Source: an uncultured Clostridia bacterium
GTDB taxonomy: Bacteria; Bacillota; Clostridia; Oscillospirales; Acutalibacteraceae
Length of the DNA stretch: 46,318 nucleotides
Assembly: GCA_946405475.1 (NCBI GenBank)
Contig: CAMJHI010000001.1
Location: 1 to 46,318, forward strand
Direction: 5' to 3'
Shown here: piece after piece, positions 1 to 7,559 of the stretch
Layout of the letters: the number at the start of each line of letters is the position of its first letter
Numbering within the stretch: position 1 is the first letter of the stretch
Notes under the pieces: generated by a model
The model's database searches: none
Seen by the model: only the letters and a program-made list of their open reading frames with translations
Told to the model about the DNA's origin: nothing
Translations under genes and position numbers: made by a program

Positions 1-25
1 TCTTTTTATGAAAAAGATTGTATAA

Positions 26-562
26 TTATTTATTCTGCTCGATTTCTTTTTTCTGACCGCGGCTGCGGAACGCCCAGAATTTGTTGAGCACGAAATTGAG
101 CGGAATGGACACGATCAGCGGCACGATGCTCAAAATCCAGTAGGGCATTTTGCCGCCTTCGGCCACCAGAAACGACGGCAGACGGCTGACCAGCGAAGCC
201 GGCAGGGTCACGTCGCTCAGCCAGATCTTGATGGCGGGCGACAGCACCAGCCCGGTGAGCGCGTAGCAGATCACGGTTTTGAAATAGGCGTAAAGATGCT
301 GCCCGACGCTCTTGCGGTTTTCGCTTTTGAACACGAACCGGTTGTTCCAGAAATAGGAATTGGTCACGCTGACAAAAAACGCCAGCGCCGACACGATGGT
401 GATCTTCAGCTTTTCCTCCATGGCGGAATGGCGGAACACCACGTAATAAAACAGCTGATCGATGCCGTAGGAGATCGCCGTGTTGGACACGCCGACCAGA
501 CCGAACTTGATGAATTGGATCAAGGTTGCCCCGAGCCCTTTTTTCTCTGTTTTTTCAGCCAT
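26..562 (-). CDS. GtrA-like family membrane protein
   Basis: A 178-residue protein with four hydrophobic segments in the GtrA/DPMS arrangement: IQFIKFGLVGVSNTAISYG near the N-terminus, then the family-typical segment with NSYFWNNRFVF, and a last span ending in LNFVLNKFWAFR. GtrA-like proteins are small membrane proteins tied to polyprenol-linked sugar transfer or flipping for cell-surface polysaccharides; the exact substrate cannot be told here. The open frame extends 20 codons further upstream, but I chose the ATG at 562 because GGAGAAG lies just before it and the longer start would fall inside the promoter. The C-terminal tail is charged and cytosolic. No glycosyltransferase is next to it inside the window; its partner could lie beyond position 1. 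Family call firm, role inferred. Confidence 0.88.
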   Translation of the reverse strand: MAEKTEKKGLGATLIQFIKFGLVGVSNTAISYGIDQLFYYVVFRHSAMEEKLKITIVSALAFFVSVTNSYFWNNRFVFKSENRKSVGQHLYAYFKTVICYALTGLVLSPAIKIWLSDVTLPASLVSRLPSFLVAEGGKMPYWILSIVPLIVSIPLNFVLNKFWAFRSRGQKKEIEQNK

Positions 563-593
563 TGTTCTTCTCCAAACCTGTGTTGTCAGCAGT

Positions 594-622
594 ATTATAG
601 CAGATGGCGGCCGACTTTTCAA
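594..622 (-). promoter_or_regulatory. Promoter of the GtrA-like gene
   Basis: Reading the minus strand, TTGAAA (617-622) and TATAAT (594-599) are separated by exactly 17 bases, a near-consensus sigma-A promoter. It leads into the ATG at 562 after a leader of about 25 bases. Confidence 0.8.
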
Positions 623-763
623 ATGCTTTTACGGCTTTCTGTAACCGTTTTGCAACCAACGCCGGATGGAATGACAGAACTGTAGCCTTTTGTCACCGCT
701 TTGTGGTAATCTTTGCGATGAAAACGGGGTAAAATACGCACAAAGGAAAGAGGAGTGAGGGCC

Positions 764-889
764 ATGAGAAACTATGTGAAGAAGAACCGGGACACGATCC
801 TGCCGCTGGGCATCGCTTCGGCGGTGATGAGCCTGATCGTTGCCGTTGCCGCCGTGTTGAGTGAGATCTCACCCGCCGCCGTGCTTTAA
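764..889 (+). CDS. Small single-span membrane protein, unknown function
   Basis: A 41-residue frame starting MRNYVKKNRD, with a basic N-terminus followed by one hydrophobic span (about residues 13-33) and a short tail ending SPAAVL. An AGGAG ribosome site lies about ten bases before the ATG, and a strong hairpin terminator begins 17 bases after the stop. These two flanking signals are the reason to believe it is expressed; the frame alone would be too short to trust. The positive-inside rule predicts the N-terminus in the cytosol. I do not recognise a family. It is divergent from the GtrA-like gene and convergent with the DUF4097 gene. Confidence 0.6.
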   Translation: MRNYVKKNRDTILPLGIASAVMSLIVAVAAVLSEISPAAVL

Positions 890-906
890 CGGAAACCGCT
901 CCTGTG

Positions 907-946
907 AAAAAGGCGCTGTGAAGCCAAAGCTTCGCGGCGCCTTTTT
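907..946. terminator. Bidirectional hairpin terminator
   Basis: An 18-base stem (907-924 with 929-946, two G-U-type wobbles) closes on a four-base loop. The stem starts with a run of A and ends with a run of T, so it can stop transcripts from both sides: the small plus-strand gene at 764 and the DUF4097 gene ending at 950. Confidence 0.85.
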
Positions 947-949
947 GGT

Positions 950-1927
950 TCAGATTTGCGAAACAGTGAACTTGATATTGCCCGTATCGGTAACGATCTT
1001 GCATTTGCCGCCGGTCGTCGTCTCGGGCACGTCGATGCGCCCCGTATCGCTTTGTGCCACAAAGACTTTCGGCGTAAGCAGGGAACCGGTCACGTCACCC
1101 GTGTTCGTTGTGATCAGCAATTCGGCGGCGTCGCACCGATCCAGATCCACGTCGCCCGTGCTGCGCTCAACCGTGATCGTTTCCGCGGCGACGACGTGAT
1201 CCAGAAGCAGCTCGCCCGTGCTTCCTTTTGAAAGAAGGCTTTGGCAGGAAACGTCTTTCAGGTGCGTTTCGCCGGTGCTGACGCTGACCTGAACGGCGCC
1301 CTCGCAGACGACGGAATGAACGTCCACCCGCCCCGTTGAAGCGGCAAGTTCGAGCGCCGAGGCCGAGATATTCTTACAGCAAATCTCACCCGTATCGGTT
1401 TCAATGCGGATCGGTCCGGAAGAAGAGGCAAAGCAGTTCACGTTTCCGGTGTAGGAACCCATTTCAATGCTCTCAAATGAAAAATCCTTCGGCAGCATCG
1501 TATTCCCTGCTTCTGCATAAAGAGAGCCGTATGACGTCTTCGGCAGATAAACCGTGACCCGCGGCGTATGAGAAGAGAAGAGCGTGATGTGTTCATACCA
1601 TTCTCTTATATCGGCCAGCGTGATGAAAAGTGTTTCGTCGTCCACCTCCACGATATTCAGCAGCTTTTCCTCTTCTTCATAAAACGCAACGCTGCATTGT
1701 TCGTCCGTGGTCGGAAGAAAGGAGACGTCTTCTGTTTCGCAGTGGATCACAATATTCTGAAAATCTTCGTTTACGACGATTGTGCGGGTCTCACGCGCTT
1801 CGTAATGCGGCCCGGAAAGGGCGGCAAAATCCCAATGGATCTGCGACATGGCGGCGCAGAAGACCGCGCCCCCGACGACGATGAGAAAAGCTGCTGTGAT
1901 CAGCCAGATTTTAGTTGCCCGCTTCAT
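950..1927 (-). CDS. DUF4097 (adhesin-like beta-repeat) membrane-anchored protein
   Basis: A 325-residue protein with an N-terminal membrane anchor (WLITAAFLIVVGGAVFCAAM) and then a long repetitive region of short beta strands. The recurring unit is close to S/T-x-TG-(D/E/R)-V/I (STGRVDV, STGETHL, STGELLL, STGDVDL, NTGDVTG, DTGRIDV, DTGNIKF), which is typical of the DUF4097 parallel beta-solenoid. The body is expected outside the membrane. The ATG at 1927 is chosen because AGGAGG lies just upstream; an earlier ATG in frame would contain that site. The gene overlaps the DUF1700 gene by 17 bases and is last in the padR-DUF1700-DUF4097 operon, a combination common in Bacillota and thought to act in envelope sensing. 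The exact role is unknown. Confidence 0.87.
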   Translation of the reverse strand: MKRATKIWLITAAFLIVVGGAVFCAAMSQIHWDFAALSGPHYEARETRTIVVNEDFQNIVIHCETEDVSFLPTTDEQCSVAFYEEEEKLLNIVEVDDETLFITLADIREWYEHITLFSSHTPRVTVYLPKTSYGSLYAEAGNTMLPKDFSFESIEMGSYTGNVNCFASSSGPIRIETDTGEICCKNISASALELAASTGRVDVHSVVCEGAVQVSVSTGETHLKDVSCQSLLSKGSTGELLLDHVVAAETITVERSTGDVDLDRCDAAELLITTNTGDVTGSLLTPKVFVAQSDTGRIDVPETTTGGKCKIVTDTGNIKFTVSQI

Positions 1928-2513
1928 GCTGCATCCTCCTTTCTGCAAACCATGATTTGATGTACCGCGTGATTCGTTTCGTCAAAGCGCAGCCGCCTTT
2001 GGTGGCGGCCCGGCAGCCGAAAAACAGGAAAACCGCCAAGCCGGCCAGAACCAGCCCCGCGCCGAACAGCACCAGTTTGCGCACGCCGCCGTGCATCAAA
2101 AACAAAACGCCCGCGGCTGCGCCGATCAGGAAGCCGCCGATCAGCGCGAGCTCAACCACCCACAGCGAAAGGATCACGACCCAGACCGTCAGGAAAGCGG
2201 TGAGAACGGCGGCAAACGCCGCCGCCAGAACGGAAAGCCACAAGGGCGAACCCAGCACCAACAGAACGACCTCCCACGCCCGCAAACGACGCTTCGGCCG
2301 AGACTTATCCTCGTCGGGCGGCGTTTCCTCAATCAACTGCGCCGCGATGGCGTCGACGGAGCCTATCTCGGCCACGGCTTCTTCCTCCGAAAGCCCGTCT
2401 TCCATTCTGTCATCGATCATTTCGCTGTAAAACGTCAGCCGTTCCTCGACGTCCTCCCGCGGCAAGCCGGATAACCCGTCTCTGAGCCGGTCAAGAAAAG
2501 CCTGTTTATTCAT
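1911..2513 (-). CDS. DUF1700 family membrane protein
   Basis: A 200-residue protein. Residues 1-60 match the DUF1700/HAAS head: a helical start MNKQAFLDRLRDGLSGLP, then a conserved stretch with YSEMIDDRMEDGLSEEEAV and IGSVDAIAAQL. Three or four hydrophobic spans follow (about residues 75-165), then a basic tail. The start at 2513 is fixed by AGGAGG upstream; the open frame runs 30 codons further into padR but has no ribosome site there. It overlaps padR by 8 bases and the DUF4097 gene by 17, so the three are translationally coupled. In this family the soluble head is thought to bridge the membrane partner and the PadR regulator; that is inference from context. Confidence 0.88.
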   Translation of the reverse strand: MNKQAFLDRLRDGLSGLPREDVEERLTFYSEMIDDRMEDGLSEEEAVAEIGSVDAIAAQLIEETPPDEDKSRPKRRLRAWEVVLLVLGSPLWLSVLAAAFAAVLTAFLTVWVVILSLWVVELALIGGFLIGAAAGVLFLMHGGVRKLVLFGAGLVLAGLAVFLFFGCRAATKGGCALTKRITRYIKSWFAERRMQHEAGN

Positions 2514-2826
2514 GACTGTGATCCTCCTTTGTAACAAACCGATAAATGGACTCGATCTCCTTCCAATCCCGCTTGAAATCTTCGATCCGCCGCAAACCCG
2601 CATCCGTGATGTGATAATACTTTCTCAGCCTGCCGCCGTGTTCGGCGCTGTGAACGGTCAGCATACCCGCCGTTTCCAGCCGCTTGAGGATCGTGTAAAG
2701 CGTCGATTCGGAAAGCTCCAGATAAGGCTTCATATCCTTGATGATCTGATAGCCGTAGGAATCCTCGCTCTTGATCGCGGCCAGCACGCAGACGTCCAGC
2801 AGACCGCGCTTGAGTTGAATATCCAT
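2506..2826 (-). CDS. PadR family transcriptional regulator
   Basis: A 106-residue winged-helix protein with the PadR pattern: RGLLDVCVLAAIKSEDSYGY, then ESTLYTILKRLETAGML (recognition helix), then GGRLRKYYHITDAG (wing), and a short C-terminal helix for dimer contact. PadR proteins are usually repressors that also control their own gene. The padR-DUF1700-DUF4097 order, the overlapping reading frames and a near-perfect palindrome on the promoter (2847-2867) support autoregulation of this operon. A GGGGAGG ribosome site precedes the ATG. The inducer cannot be told from sequence. Confidence 0.93.
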   Translation of the reverse strand: MDIQLKRGLLDVCVLAAIKSEDSYGYQIIKDMKPYLELSESTLYTILKRLETAGMLTVHSAEHGGRLRKYYHITDAGLRRIEDFKRDWKEIESIYRFVTKEDHSHE

Positions 2827-2846
2827 CCTATACCTCCCCTCGCGTT

Positions 2847-2867
2847 ATACATCGTAACACGAAGTAT
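2847..2867. promoter_or_regulatory. Probable PadR operator palindrome
   Basis: A 21-base dyad of the form ATAC-n-TCGT-nnn-ACGA-n-GTAT. Eight of nine positions in each half are symmetric. It covers the -10 box and most of the spacer of the padR promoter, where a bound repressor would block polymerase. Identification as the PadR site is inference from position and symmetry. Confidence 0.65.
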
Positions 2868-2879
2868 TAAAGCTGTCAA
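2851..2879 (-). promoter_or_regulatory. Promoter of the padR-DUF1700-DUF4097 operon
   Basis: Minus-strand TTGACA (2874-2879) and TACGAT (2851-2856) with a 17-base spacer. It leads to the padR ATG at 2826 and is overlapped by a palindromic operator. Confidence 0.82.
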
Positions 2880-2902
2880 GAGGGAAATTGGATAATCCGA
2901 AC

Positions 2903-2940
2903 AAAAAAGAGGGGACGGCTTCTTAACGAAGCGCCCCCTC
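2903..2940 (-). terminator. Rho-independent terminator of glmS
   Basis: On the minus strand a GAGGGG/CCCCTC outer stem and GCTTC/GAAGC inner stem are followed by six T. It sits 14 bases after the glmS stop codon. Confidence 0.85.
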
Positions 2941-2953
2941 AGGAGTATCGTTG

Positions 2954-4726
2954 CTATTCCACGGTCACGGATTTGGCTAAATTGCGCGGTTTGTCGATGT
3001 CGCAGCCCAGACGGCGGGCGGCGTAATAGCTGAGCAATTGCATCGGGATGACCGCGACGCTCACGGCGAACAGCTCGGGCACCTGCGGCAGCCGGAGCAG
3101 CGACTGCGCCCGGATATCGTCGGTCAGCGAAACCGCCGTCACCGCCGCTCCCCTTGCCCGCAGCTCGTCGATATTGCTCTGCATTCTGGCGTTGAGCGCT
3201 TCGTTCAGGCAGAAAGCGAACACCGGCGTTCCCGCGTGGATGAGTGAGATCGTGCCGTGCTTCATTTCCCCCGCCGGAACGCTCTGCGCCGGCAGATAGC
3301 TGACCTCCTTGAGCTTGAGCGCAGCCTCCATCGCCGCCGCGGCGCCCTGCCCCCGCCCGACGAAAAAGACCGGTTCCCCCGCCGGCAGCGTTTCGGCCAG
3401 TTCCCGCATCCGCCTTTCGCATGGCAGCGCCTCCTCGACGGCGGCAGGCAGGCGGCTGAGTTCTTTTTTCAGCCTTTCGATCCGCTGCCCGGGCGCGGTC
3501 TGCCACCGTTCGGCCAGCGCCAGCCCGATGGCATAGACCGCCGCGAGCTGCGCCACATACGCCTTGGTGGTGGCGACCGCCACTTCAACGCCCGCTTTGG
3601 TGTAAAACACATGATCGCTTTCCGCCGCGATAGTGCTGTGCGGCACGTTGACGATCGACAGCACCGGCACACCCTGCCGTTTGCTTTCGCGCAGCGCCGC
3701 GAGCGTGTCGGCCGTTTCGCCGCTCTGGCTGACGGTCACGACCAACGAGCCTTCGGGCAGCGGCAGGGTGCGGCTGCGGAATTCCGAGGCGATGCCAACC
3801 TCGACCGGCACGCCGAGCAGCTCCTCCCAGACGAATTTGGCCGCTTCGCCCACGTGATAGGCAGAACCGCACGCCGTGATAAAAATGCGGCTTGGCTTGT
3901 CAAACGCCGCCGCATCAAACGCCCCGGCCGCCTGCACCGTGCGGCGCACGGCGGACGGCGTTTCGTGGATCTCTTTGAGCATGAAGTGCTCGTACCCGCC
4001 TTTTTCCGCCGTCGCCTGCACCCGGTCGAAGGGCTCCGGCTGCTTGTCGACCGGCGACAAATCAAACGTATAGAAGTCGACCGAGTTCCGGTGAACGGCC
4101 GCGATCTCACCGTCCGCCAGCCGGTAAAGCGTCTGTATGCGGTCGGCAAACGCCGACAGATCCGACGCGGCCAGACCGCCGTCCTCCCCGAGCCCCACTA
4201 GAAGCGGGCTCGACCGGCGCACGCAAAAGAGCGTGTCGGGCGCATCCGCGCACAAAACGGCAAGAGCAAACGAGCCCGCCAGCAGATCGGCCGTTTTCGC
4301 CACGGTCTGAAGCGGATCGCCGTTATAAAGGCGGTTGAGAAGCTGCGCGATCACCTCGCTGTCGGTCTCGCTCGAAAACGGGCACAGGCGCAGATATTTA
4401 TCCCGCAGCGCGCCGTCGTTTTCCAGAATGCCGTTATGCACCACGGAAAACCGGCCGCAGGTGTGCGGGTGGGCGTTTTCGTCGCTCGGCTCGCCTTTTG
4501 TTGCCCAGCGGGTGTGACCGATCCCGAGCGTGCCTGTGAACGGCGGCAGGCGGTCAAGCTTTTCGATGAGCGCGTCCACCCGGCCGCGGCATTTGACGGT
4601 TCTGATGCCGTCTGATTCCAGCACAGCCACACCCGCCGAATCATAGCCCCGGTATTCCAGCCGTTTCAATCCGTCAAGCAGCACGGGCGCCGCCATGCAG
4701 CCGTTGACGCCGATAATTCCGCACAT
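2954..4726 (-). CDS. glmS: Glutamine--fructose-6-phosphate aminotransferase (isomerizing)
   Basis: Makes glucosamine-6-phosphate from fructose-6-phosphate and glutamine, the entry step to UDP-GlcNAc and peptidoglycan. The 590-residue length fits the family. It starts MCGIIGV, so Cys2 becomes the N-terminal glutaminase nucleophile; LEYRGYDSAG, HTRWATKG and the NAHPH stretch of the class-II amidotransferase domain follow. Two SIS domains fill the C-terminal half, with SQSGETADT, SVPAGEMKHG and the closing DKPRNLAKSVTVE. The ATG at 4726 is the only start that exposes Cys2 and has GAGGTGAT upstream; the open frame running about 230 codons upstream is accidental. Only 105 bases separate it from the divergent gene at 4832, so there is no room for a full glmS ribozyme leader. 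Confidence 0.98.
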   Translation of the reverse strand: MCGIIGVNGCMAAPVLLDGLKRLEYRGYDSAGVAVLESDGIRTVKCRGRVDALIEKLDRLPPFTGTLGIGHTRWATKGEPSDENAHPHTCGRFSVVHNGILENDGALRDKYLRLCPFSSETDSEVIAQLLNRLYNGDPLQTVAKTADLLAGSFALAVLCADAPDTLFCVRRSSPLLVGLGEDGGLAASDLSAFADRIQTLYRLADGEIAAVHRNSVDFYTFDLSPVDKQPEPFDRVQATAEKGGYEHFMLKEIHETPSAVRRTVQAAGAFDAAAFDKPSRIFITACGSAYHVGEAAKFVWEELLGVPVEVGIASEFRSRTLPLPEGSLVVTVSQSGETADTLAALRESKRQGVPVLSIVNVPHSTIAAESDHVFYTKAGVEVAVATTKAYVAQLAAVYAIGLALAERWQTAPGQRIERLKKELSRLPAAVEEALPCERRMRELAETLPAGEPVFFVGRGQGAAAAMEAALKLKEVSYLPAQSVPAGEMKHGTISLIHAGTPVFAFCLNEALNARMQSNIDELRARGAAVTAVSLTDDIRAQSLLRLPQVPELFAVSVAVIPMQLLSYYAARRLGCDIDKPRNLAKSVTVE

Positions 4727-4831
4727 GACCATCACCTCAAAAAGAATTTCTGATTTATTTTGCGTCGGTTTGATTAAATTTATGCCCGGCGGCGTATAAA
4801 TAGAAGGAAGCGTGAGAAAAGAGGTCATTGC

Positions 4832-5614
4832 ATGAAAATCGTAACCGAACCGATGGATTACACCCTGCTGCGCCGCCGCGTTTACCGCTGCCGCGAGCTG
4901 TTCCCTTTCGCCGGGTTTTCCGCCGTGGGGCGAAGCTGGAACGGGCGGGCGCTGTTTGCGCTCAGGCTGGGCGAGCCGACCGACGCCGTGCTGATGCTCG
5001 GCGGCTTTGACGGGCGGGACGATCTGACGCCGCGGCTGCTGCTGAACTTTTTTGAAAAGCTCTGCCGCCGCTACGCCGAGGACGCCGCGCTGGCGGATAT
5101 CCGGATCCGCTCGCTGTTGGCGGACAGGGGCGTGACGATCCTTCCCTGCGTCAACCCCGACGGGCTGGCGCAAAAGCAGACAGGCAACGCGCACGGGGTG
5201 AATCTGGCCGAAAACTTCAAGCCGCACTGGGCCGAGCGAAGGCGGCTGACGCAGGACGATGAAACCCTGTTCGCGGGCAGCGTGCCGGAAAGCGAGCCGG
5301 AAACGAGAGCCCTGCTCGGCGCGTGCCGCCGCGGCGATTTCCGGCATATGCTGGTATTGGGGCGGGGCGACAACACGGTGAGCGCCTATGCGCCGGACAG
5401 CCCGCATCAAACGGCGCAGCTGATGCAAAAGGTGTTTTGCGCCGTGGGCGGACTGACCGCGCAGCCGCCTTGCTTTTCACCCGGCCGGTTCTGCGGCGCG
5501 GCCGAACAGTTTGAGGCGGAATTCGGCCGCCCCGCCTTCTGCTGGGGGCTGAACGAAGCCGACGGCGCCGCCGCGGCCCGGGAGGAGGCGCTGATTCTGT
5601 CCTGCCTGATGTAG
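4832..5614 (+). CDS. Degenerate M14 carboxypeptidase-like protein, probably inactive
   Basis: The 260-residue chain follows the M14 zinc-peptidase scaffold of the gamma-D-glutamyl-diaminopimelate peptidase type: an N-terminal GRSWNGRALFALRLG, a central PCVNPDGLAQKQTGN, then GVNLAENF and SEPETRAL. The key residues are changed. The first zinc motif (HGxE) reads D60-G-R-D63, the Arg of the NRNF motif is Glu127, the third zinc ligand His is Gly177, and the position of the catalytic Glu near the end is Gly239. It has no signal peptide. A GAGGT ribosome site precedes the ATG. It is divergent from glmS, which could suggest a cell-wall link, but the role is unknown; it may bind rather than cleave a peptide. 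Scaffold call fairly sure, inactivity inferred. Confidence 0.75.
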   Translation: MKIVTEPMDYTLLRRRVYRCRELFPFAGFSAVGRSWNGRALFALRLGEPTDAVLMLGGFDGRDDLTPRLLLNFFEKLCRRYAEDAALADIRIRSLLADRGVTILPCVNPDGLAQKQTGNAHGVNLAENFKPHWAERRRLTQDDETLFAGSVPESEPETRALLGACRRGDFRHMLVLGRGDNTVSAYAPDSPHQTAQLMQKVFCAVGGLTAQPPCFSPGRFCGAAEQFEAEFGRPAFCWGLNEADGAAAAREEALILSCLM

Positions 5615-5721
5615 CACGCCTCATTTTTGGTGATTTGAAACAAAAATGTTAGTTATTTTAATAAAATTTAAGAAACAATTTCGTCAGAGTGCCCAAACTT
5701 TTCCGGTCAGGCCGAAACAAC

Positions 5722-5750
5722 TTGAAAACGCGCGCGAAATCTATTATAAT
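5722..5750 (+). promoter_or_regulatory. Strong promoter of the secreted protein gene
   Basis: TTGAAA (5722-5727) and a perfect TATAAT (5745-5750) with a 17-base spacer. It stands in an AT-rich gap and points at the gene starting at 5818. Confidence 0.88.
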
Positions 5751-5760
5751 AATGGTGCAT

Positions 5761-5787
5761 ATTGGTGAGGTTGCGCATCTTACCAAT
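5761..5787 (+). promoter_or_regulatory. Stem-loop at the start of the mRNA leader
   Basis: ATTGGTGAG (5761-5769) pairs with CTTACCAAT (5779-5787; one G-U pair) across a nine-base loop. It begins only a few bases after the expected transcript start, as 5' stabilising hairpins of abundant mRNAs do. That function is inference. Confidence 0.55.
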
Positions 5788-5817
5788 GGCAAAATATTAT
5801 GAAGGGAGCGATCCTCT

Positions 5818-7392
5818 ATGCAGAAGATCATTGCTGCGCTCTTGGCATTCATCATGTCATTCCTGGGCATTCTTCCGGCTGTACAGCCCGCCGACGCATA
5901 CACCCAGGCAGAGTGGTACGCAAAAGTAGCAGAGGAATTCGGACTCGTCACCGCTGAAAACGGCGATGCGATCCAGGCCTGCTATGATCAAGGTGTTCTG
6001 GTCGGTGAATACGACGCGGATGCTGCTGTTACGAATTTCGTCGTTGGCGAATCTCTGGCAGTTGCCGCCGGTCTGATCACTGACGCCGCAACCGCCGAGG
6101 ATAAACTCGAGGTTGCTGTCGACGCCGGCATTGTTACCGTTAAGGTATCTCTGTTCGGCAAAGCAAAGGAAGTCGTCATTGACAAAGCCGCTGCTGACGC
6201 TGCTTTCGCCGTTGCCCTCAAGGCACGCGAAGCCAGATTCAGCAACATCAACCCCGACAACAATGTTGTGGTTGACCAGCAGGGCAATGAAGGCAACCTG
6301 AACAGCATGAGCATCAGCGCTGACGGTCTCGGCCTTATGGCTACTGACGGCAGCGTCATCGCTCAGGATGACATCGGCTATCTCCACTATGAAGCGAACG
6401 TTAAGCCGTTTGCCGACACCGAGAAAGCCAACGTCACCCTCAACGGTCAGTCTCTCCTTGAGAAAATCAAGGGCAGCTTCAACCTTGGCCCCGTCAAGGT
6501 CAGCTTTGCTGTGAAAGACGACGGTTTTGACGTTTCTGTCGGCGGAAACATCAAGGGCGTCAACCTGACCAAGAAGTACGAAGTCCGCAACTTTGACGTC
6601 ACCACCAAGTTCGACGGCGATCTTGCCAAAAAGCAGATCAACGAAGCCTTCCTGCTTCTGGATTACGACGTCACCGATCGCACCACCGTTTCCGGCTCCT
6701 ATGCCGCTTCTCTGGCCGAAAAGGCTCTGAGAGATATGGAACCCGGTGAAGACGATCACGATTTCTTCACCCGCGTGAAGAACGGTATGTCCACGGTTGC
6801 TCTTACCTCCGGCGCTGACTCCGTCATCCCGGTGTTCACCATGGATATTCCGATCCCGAACTGCCCGGCCATCACCGTCGGCATCACCGCTGCTGTGGTG
6901 ATCCGCTTCGACGGCAGCATCGAGCTTGTTCTCACCTCTTCTCAGCAGAAGGGTATCGAAATCATCAACAACAAAGTCAGAACCATCAGCAACGAAGATG
7001 CTACCGGTTCTCAGCTTAACGCTCAGGCTCGCGTTGAAGCGACTCTTCGCGTCGGCGCCAGCGTCAAAGTCGTTAAGATCGTTGTGATCGATATCGCTGT
7101 GGAAGCTGGTCTCGGCGTTAAGGTTACTGTGAATGTGACCAGCGGCGCTGACAAGTACACCATCGATATCCCGGTTGACTTCCTGATGGATCCCACCGTC
7201 GTTTACCCGACGCTGGAAGGCATCACCGCAGTCGGCAACGTCAAGATGTACGGCATTGTTAAGATCTCTGTCGGTCTTGAATCCCCGCTGCTGAAGGTCC
7301 TCAACCTGCACAAGACCTGGACCCTCGTTGATGAAAGCAACGGCACGTTCCTTGACAAAGACTTCACCATCTACGGCGGTCAGGCTGCGTAA
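5818..7392 (+). CDS. Secreted protein of unknown function, probably abundant
   Basis: A 524-residue protein with a signal peptide (MQKIIAALLAFIMSFLGIL, likely cut near PADA/YT). Residues about 35-150 hold two segments that loosely resemble S-layer-homology repeats (for example YDQGVLVGEYDADAAVTNF), but the match is weak. The rest is rich in beta-type, Val/Ile/Asp/Lys-rich strands with no motif I recognise and no C-terminal anchor or sorting signal. Codon use differs from its neighbours: GCT, GTT, AAC and AAG are favoured, as in highly expressed genes. Expression signals are also strong: a near-consensus promoter, a 5' leader hairpin, a ribosome site AAGGGAG and a good terminator. It is a single-gene unit. 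A structural surface or extracellular role is likely but unproven. Confidence 0.8.
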   Translation: MQKIIAALLAFIMSFLGILPAVQPADAYTQAEWYAKVAEEFGLVTAENGDAIQACYDQGVLVGEYDADAAVTNFVVGESLAVAAGLITDAATAEDKLEVAVDAGIVTVKVSLFGKAKEVVIDKAAADAAFAVALKAREARFSNINPDNNVVVDQQGNEGNLNSMSISADGLGLMATDGSVIAQDDIGYLHYEANVKPFADTEKANVTLNGQSLLEKIKGSFNLGPVKVSFAVKDDGFDVSVGGNIKGVNLTKKYEVRNFDVTTKFDGDLAKKQINEAFLLLDYDVTDRTTVSGSYAASLAEKALRDMEPGEDDHDFFTRVKNGMSTVALTSGADSVIPVFTMDIPIPNCPAITVGITAAVVIRFDGSIELVLTSSQQKGIEIINNKVRTISNEDATGSQLNAQARVEATLRVGASVKVVKIVVIDIAVEAGLGVKVTVNVTSGADKYTIDIPVDFLMDPTVVYPTLEGITAVGNVKMYGIVKISVGLESPLLKVLNLHKTWTLVDESNGTFLDKDFTIYGGQAA

Positions 7393-7410
7393 TTTCAGCT
7401 AAACCAACGG

Positions 7411-7445
7411 GAGGCGCCCTTCGTGAGAAGGACGCCTCTTTTTTT
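7411..7445 (+). terminator. Rho-independent terminator of the secreted protein gene
   Basis: GAGGCG-c-CCTTC pairs with GAAGG-a-CGCCTC around a GTGA loop, followed by seven T. It begins 19 bases after the stop codon. Confidence 0.92.
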
Positions 7446-7510
7446 ATGAAGCCGATAGCCGAAGTCAGAAGTCAGTTGTCAGCGGATTTTCGGGCCGCTT
7501 TGCTGCGATC

Positions 7511-7546
7511 AAAAAGGCAGCGCCTCAACAAATGCAAGGCGCTGCC
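7511..7546 (-). terminator. Terminator at the end of the mgsA-to-flavin-reductase operon
   Basis: On the minus strand GGCAGCGCC (7538-7546) pairs with GGCGCTGCC (7516-7524), followed by five T. It is the first clear terminator after the long housekeeping gene run. Confidence 0.87.
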
Positions 7547-7559
7547 TGATTTTCTTTCT

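Noticed and set aside
4727..4831. Possible glmS ribozyme (riboswitch) before glmS
   Set aside because: Only 105 bases separate glmS from the divergent gene, and I see none of the conserved core; there is no room for the full element.
5857..7311. A 484-codon minus-strand frame opposite the secreted protein gene
   Set aside because: The plus-strand gene has a promoter, signal peptide, ribosome site and terminator; the antisense frame has none of these.
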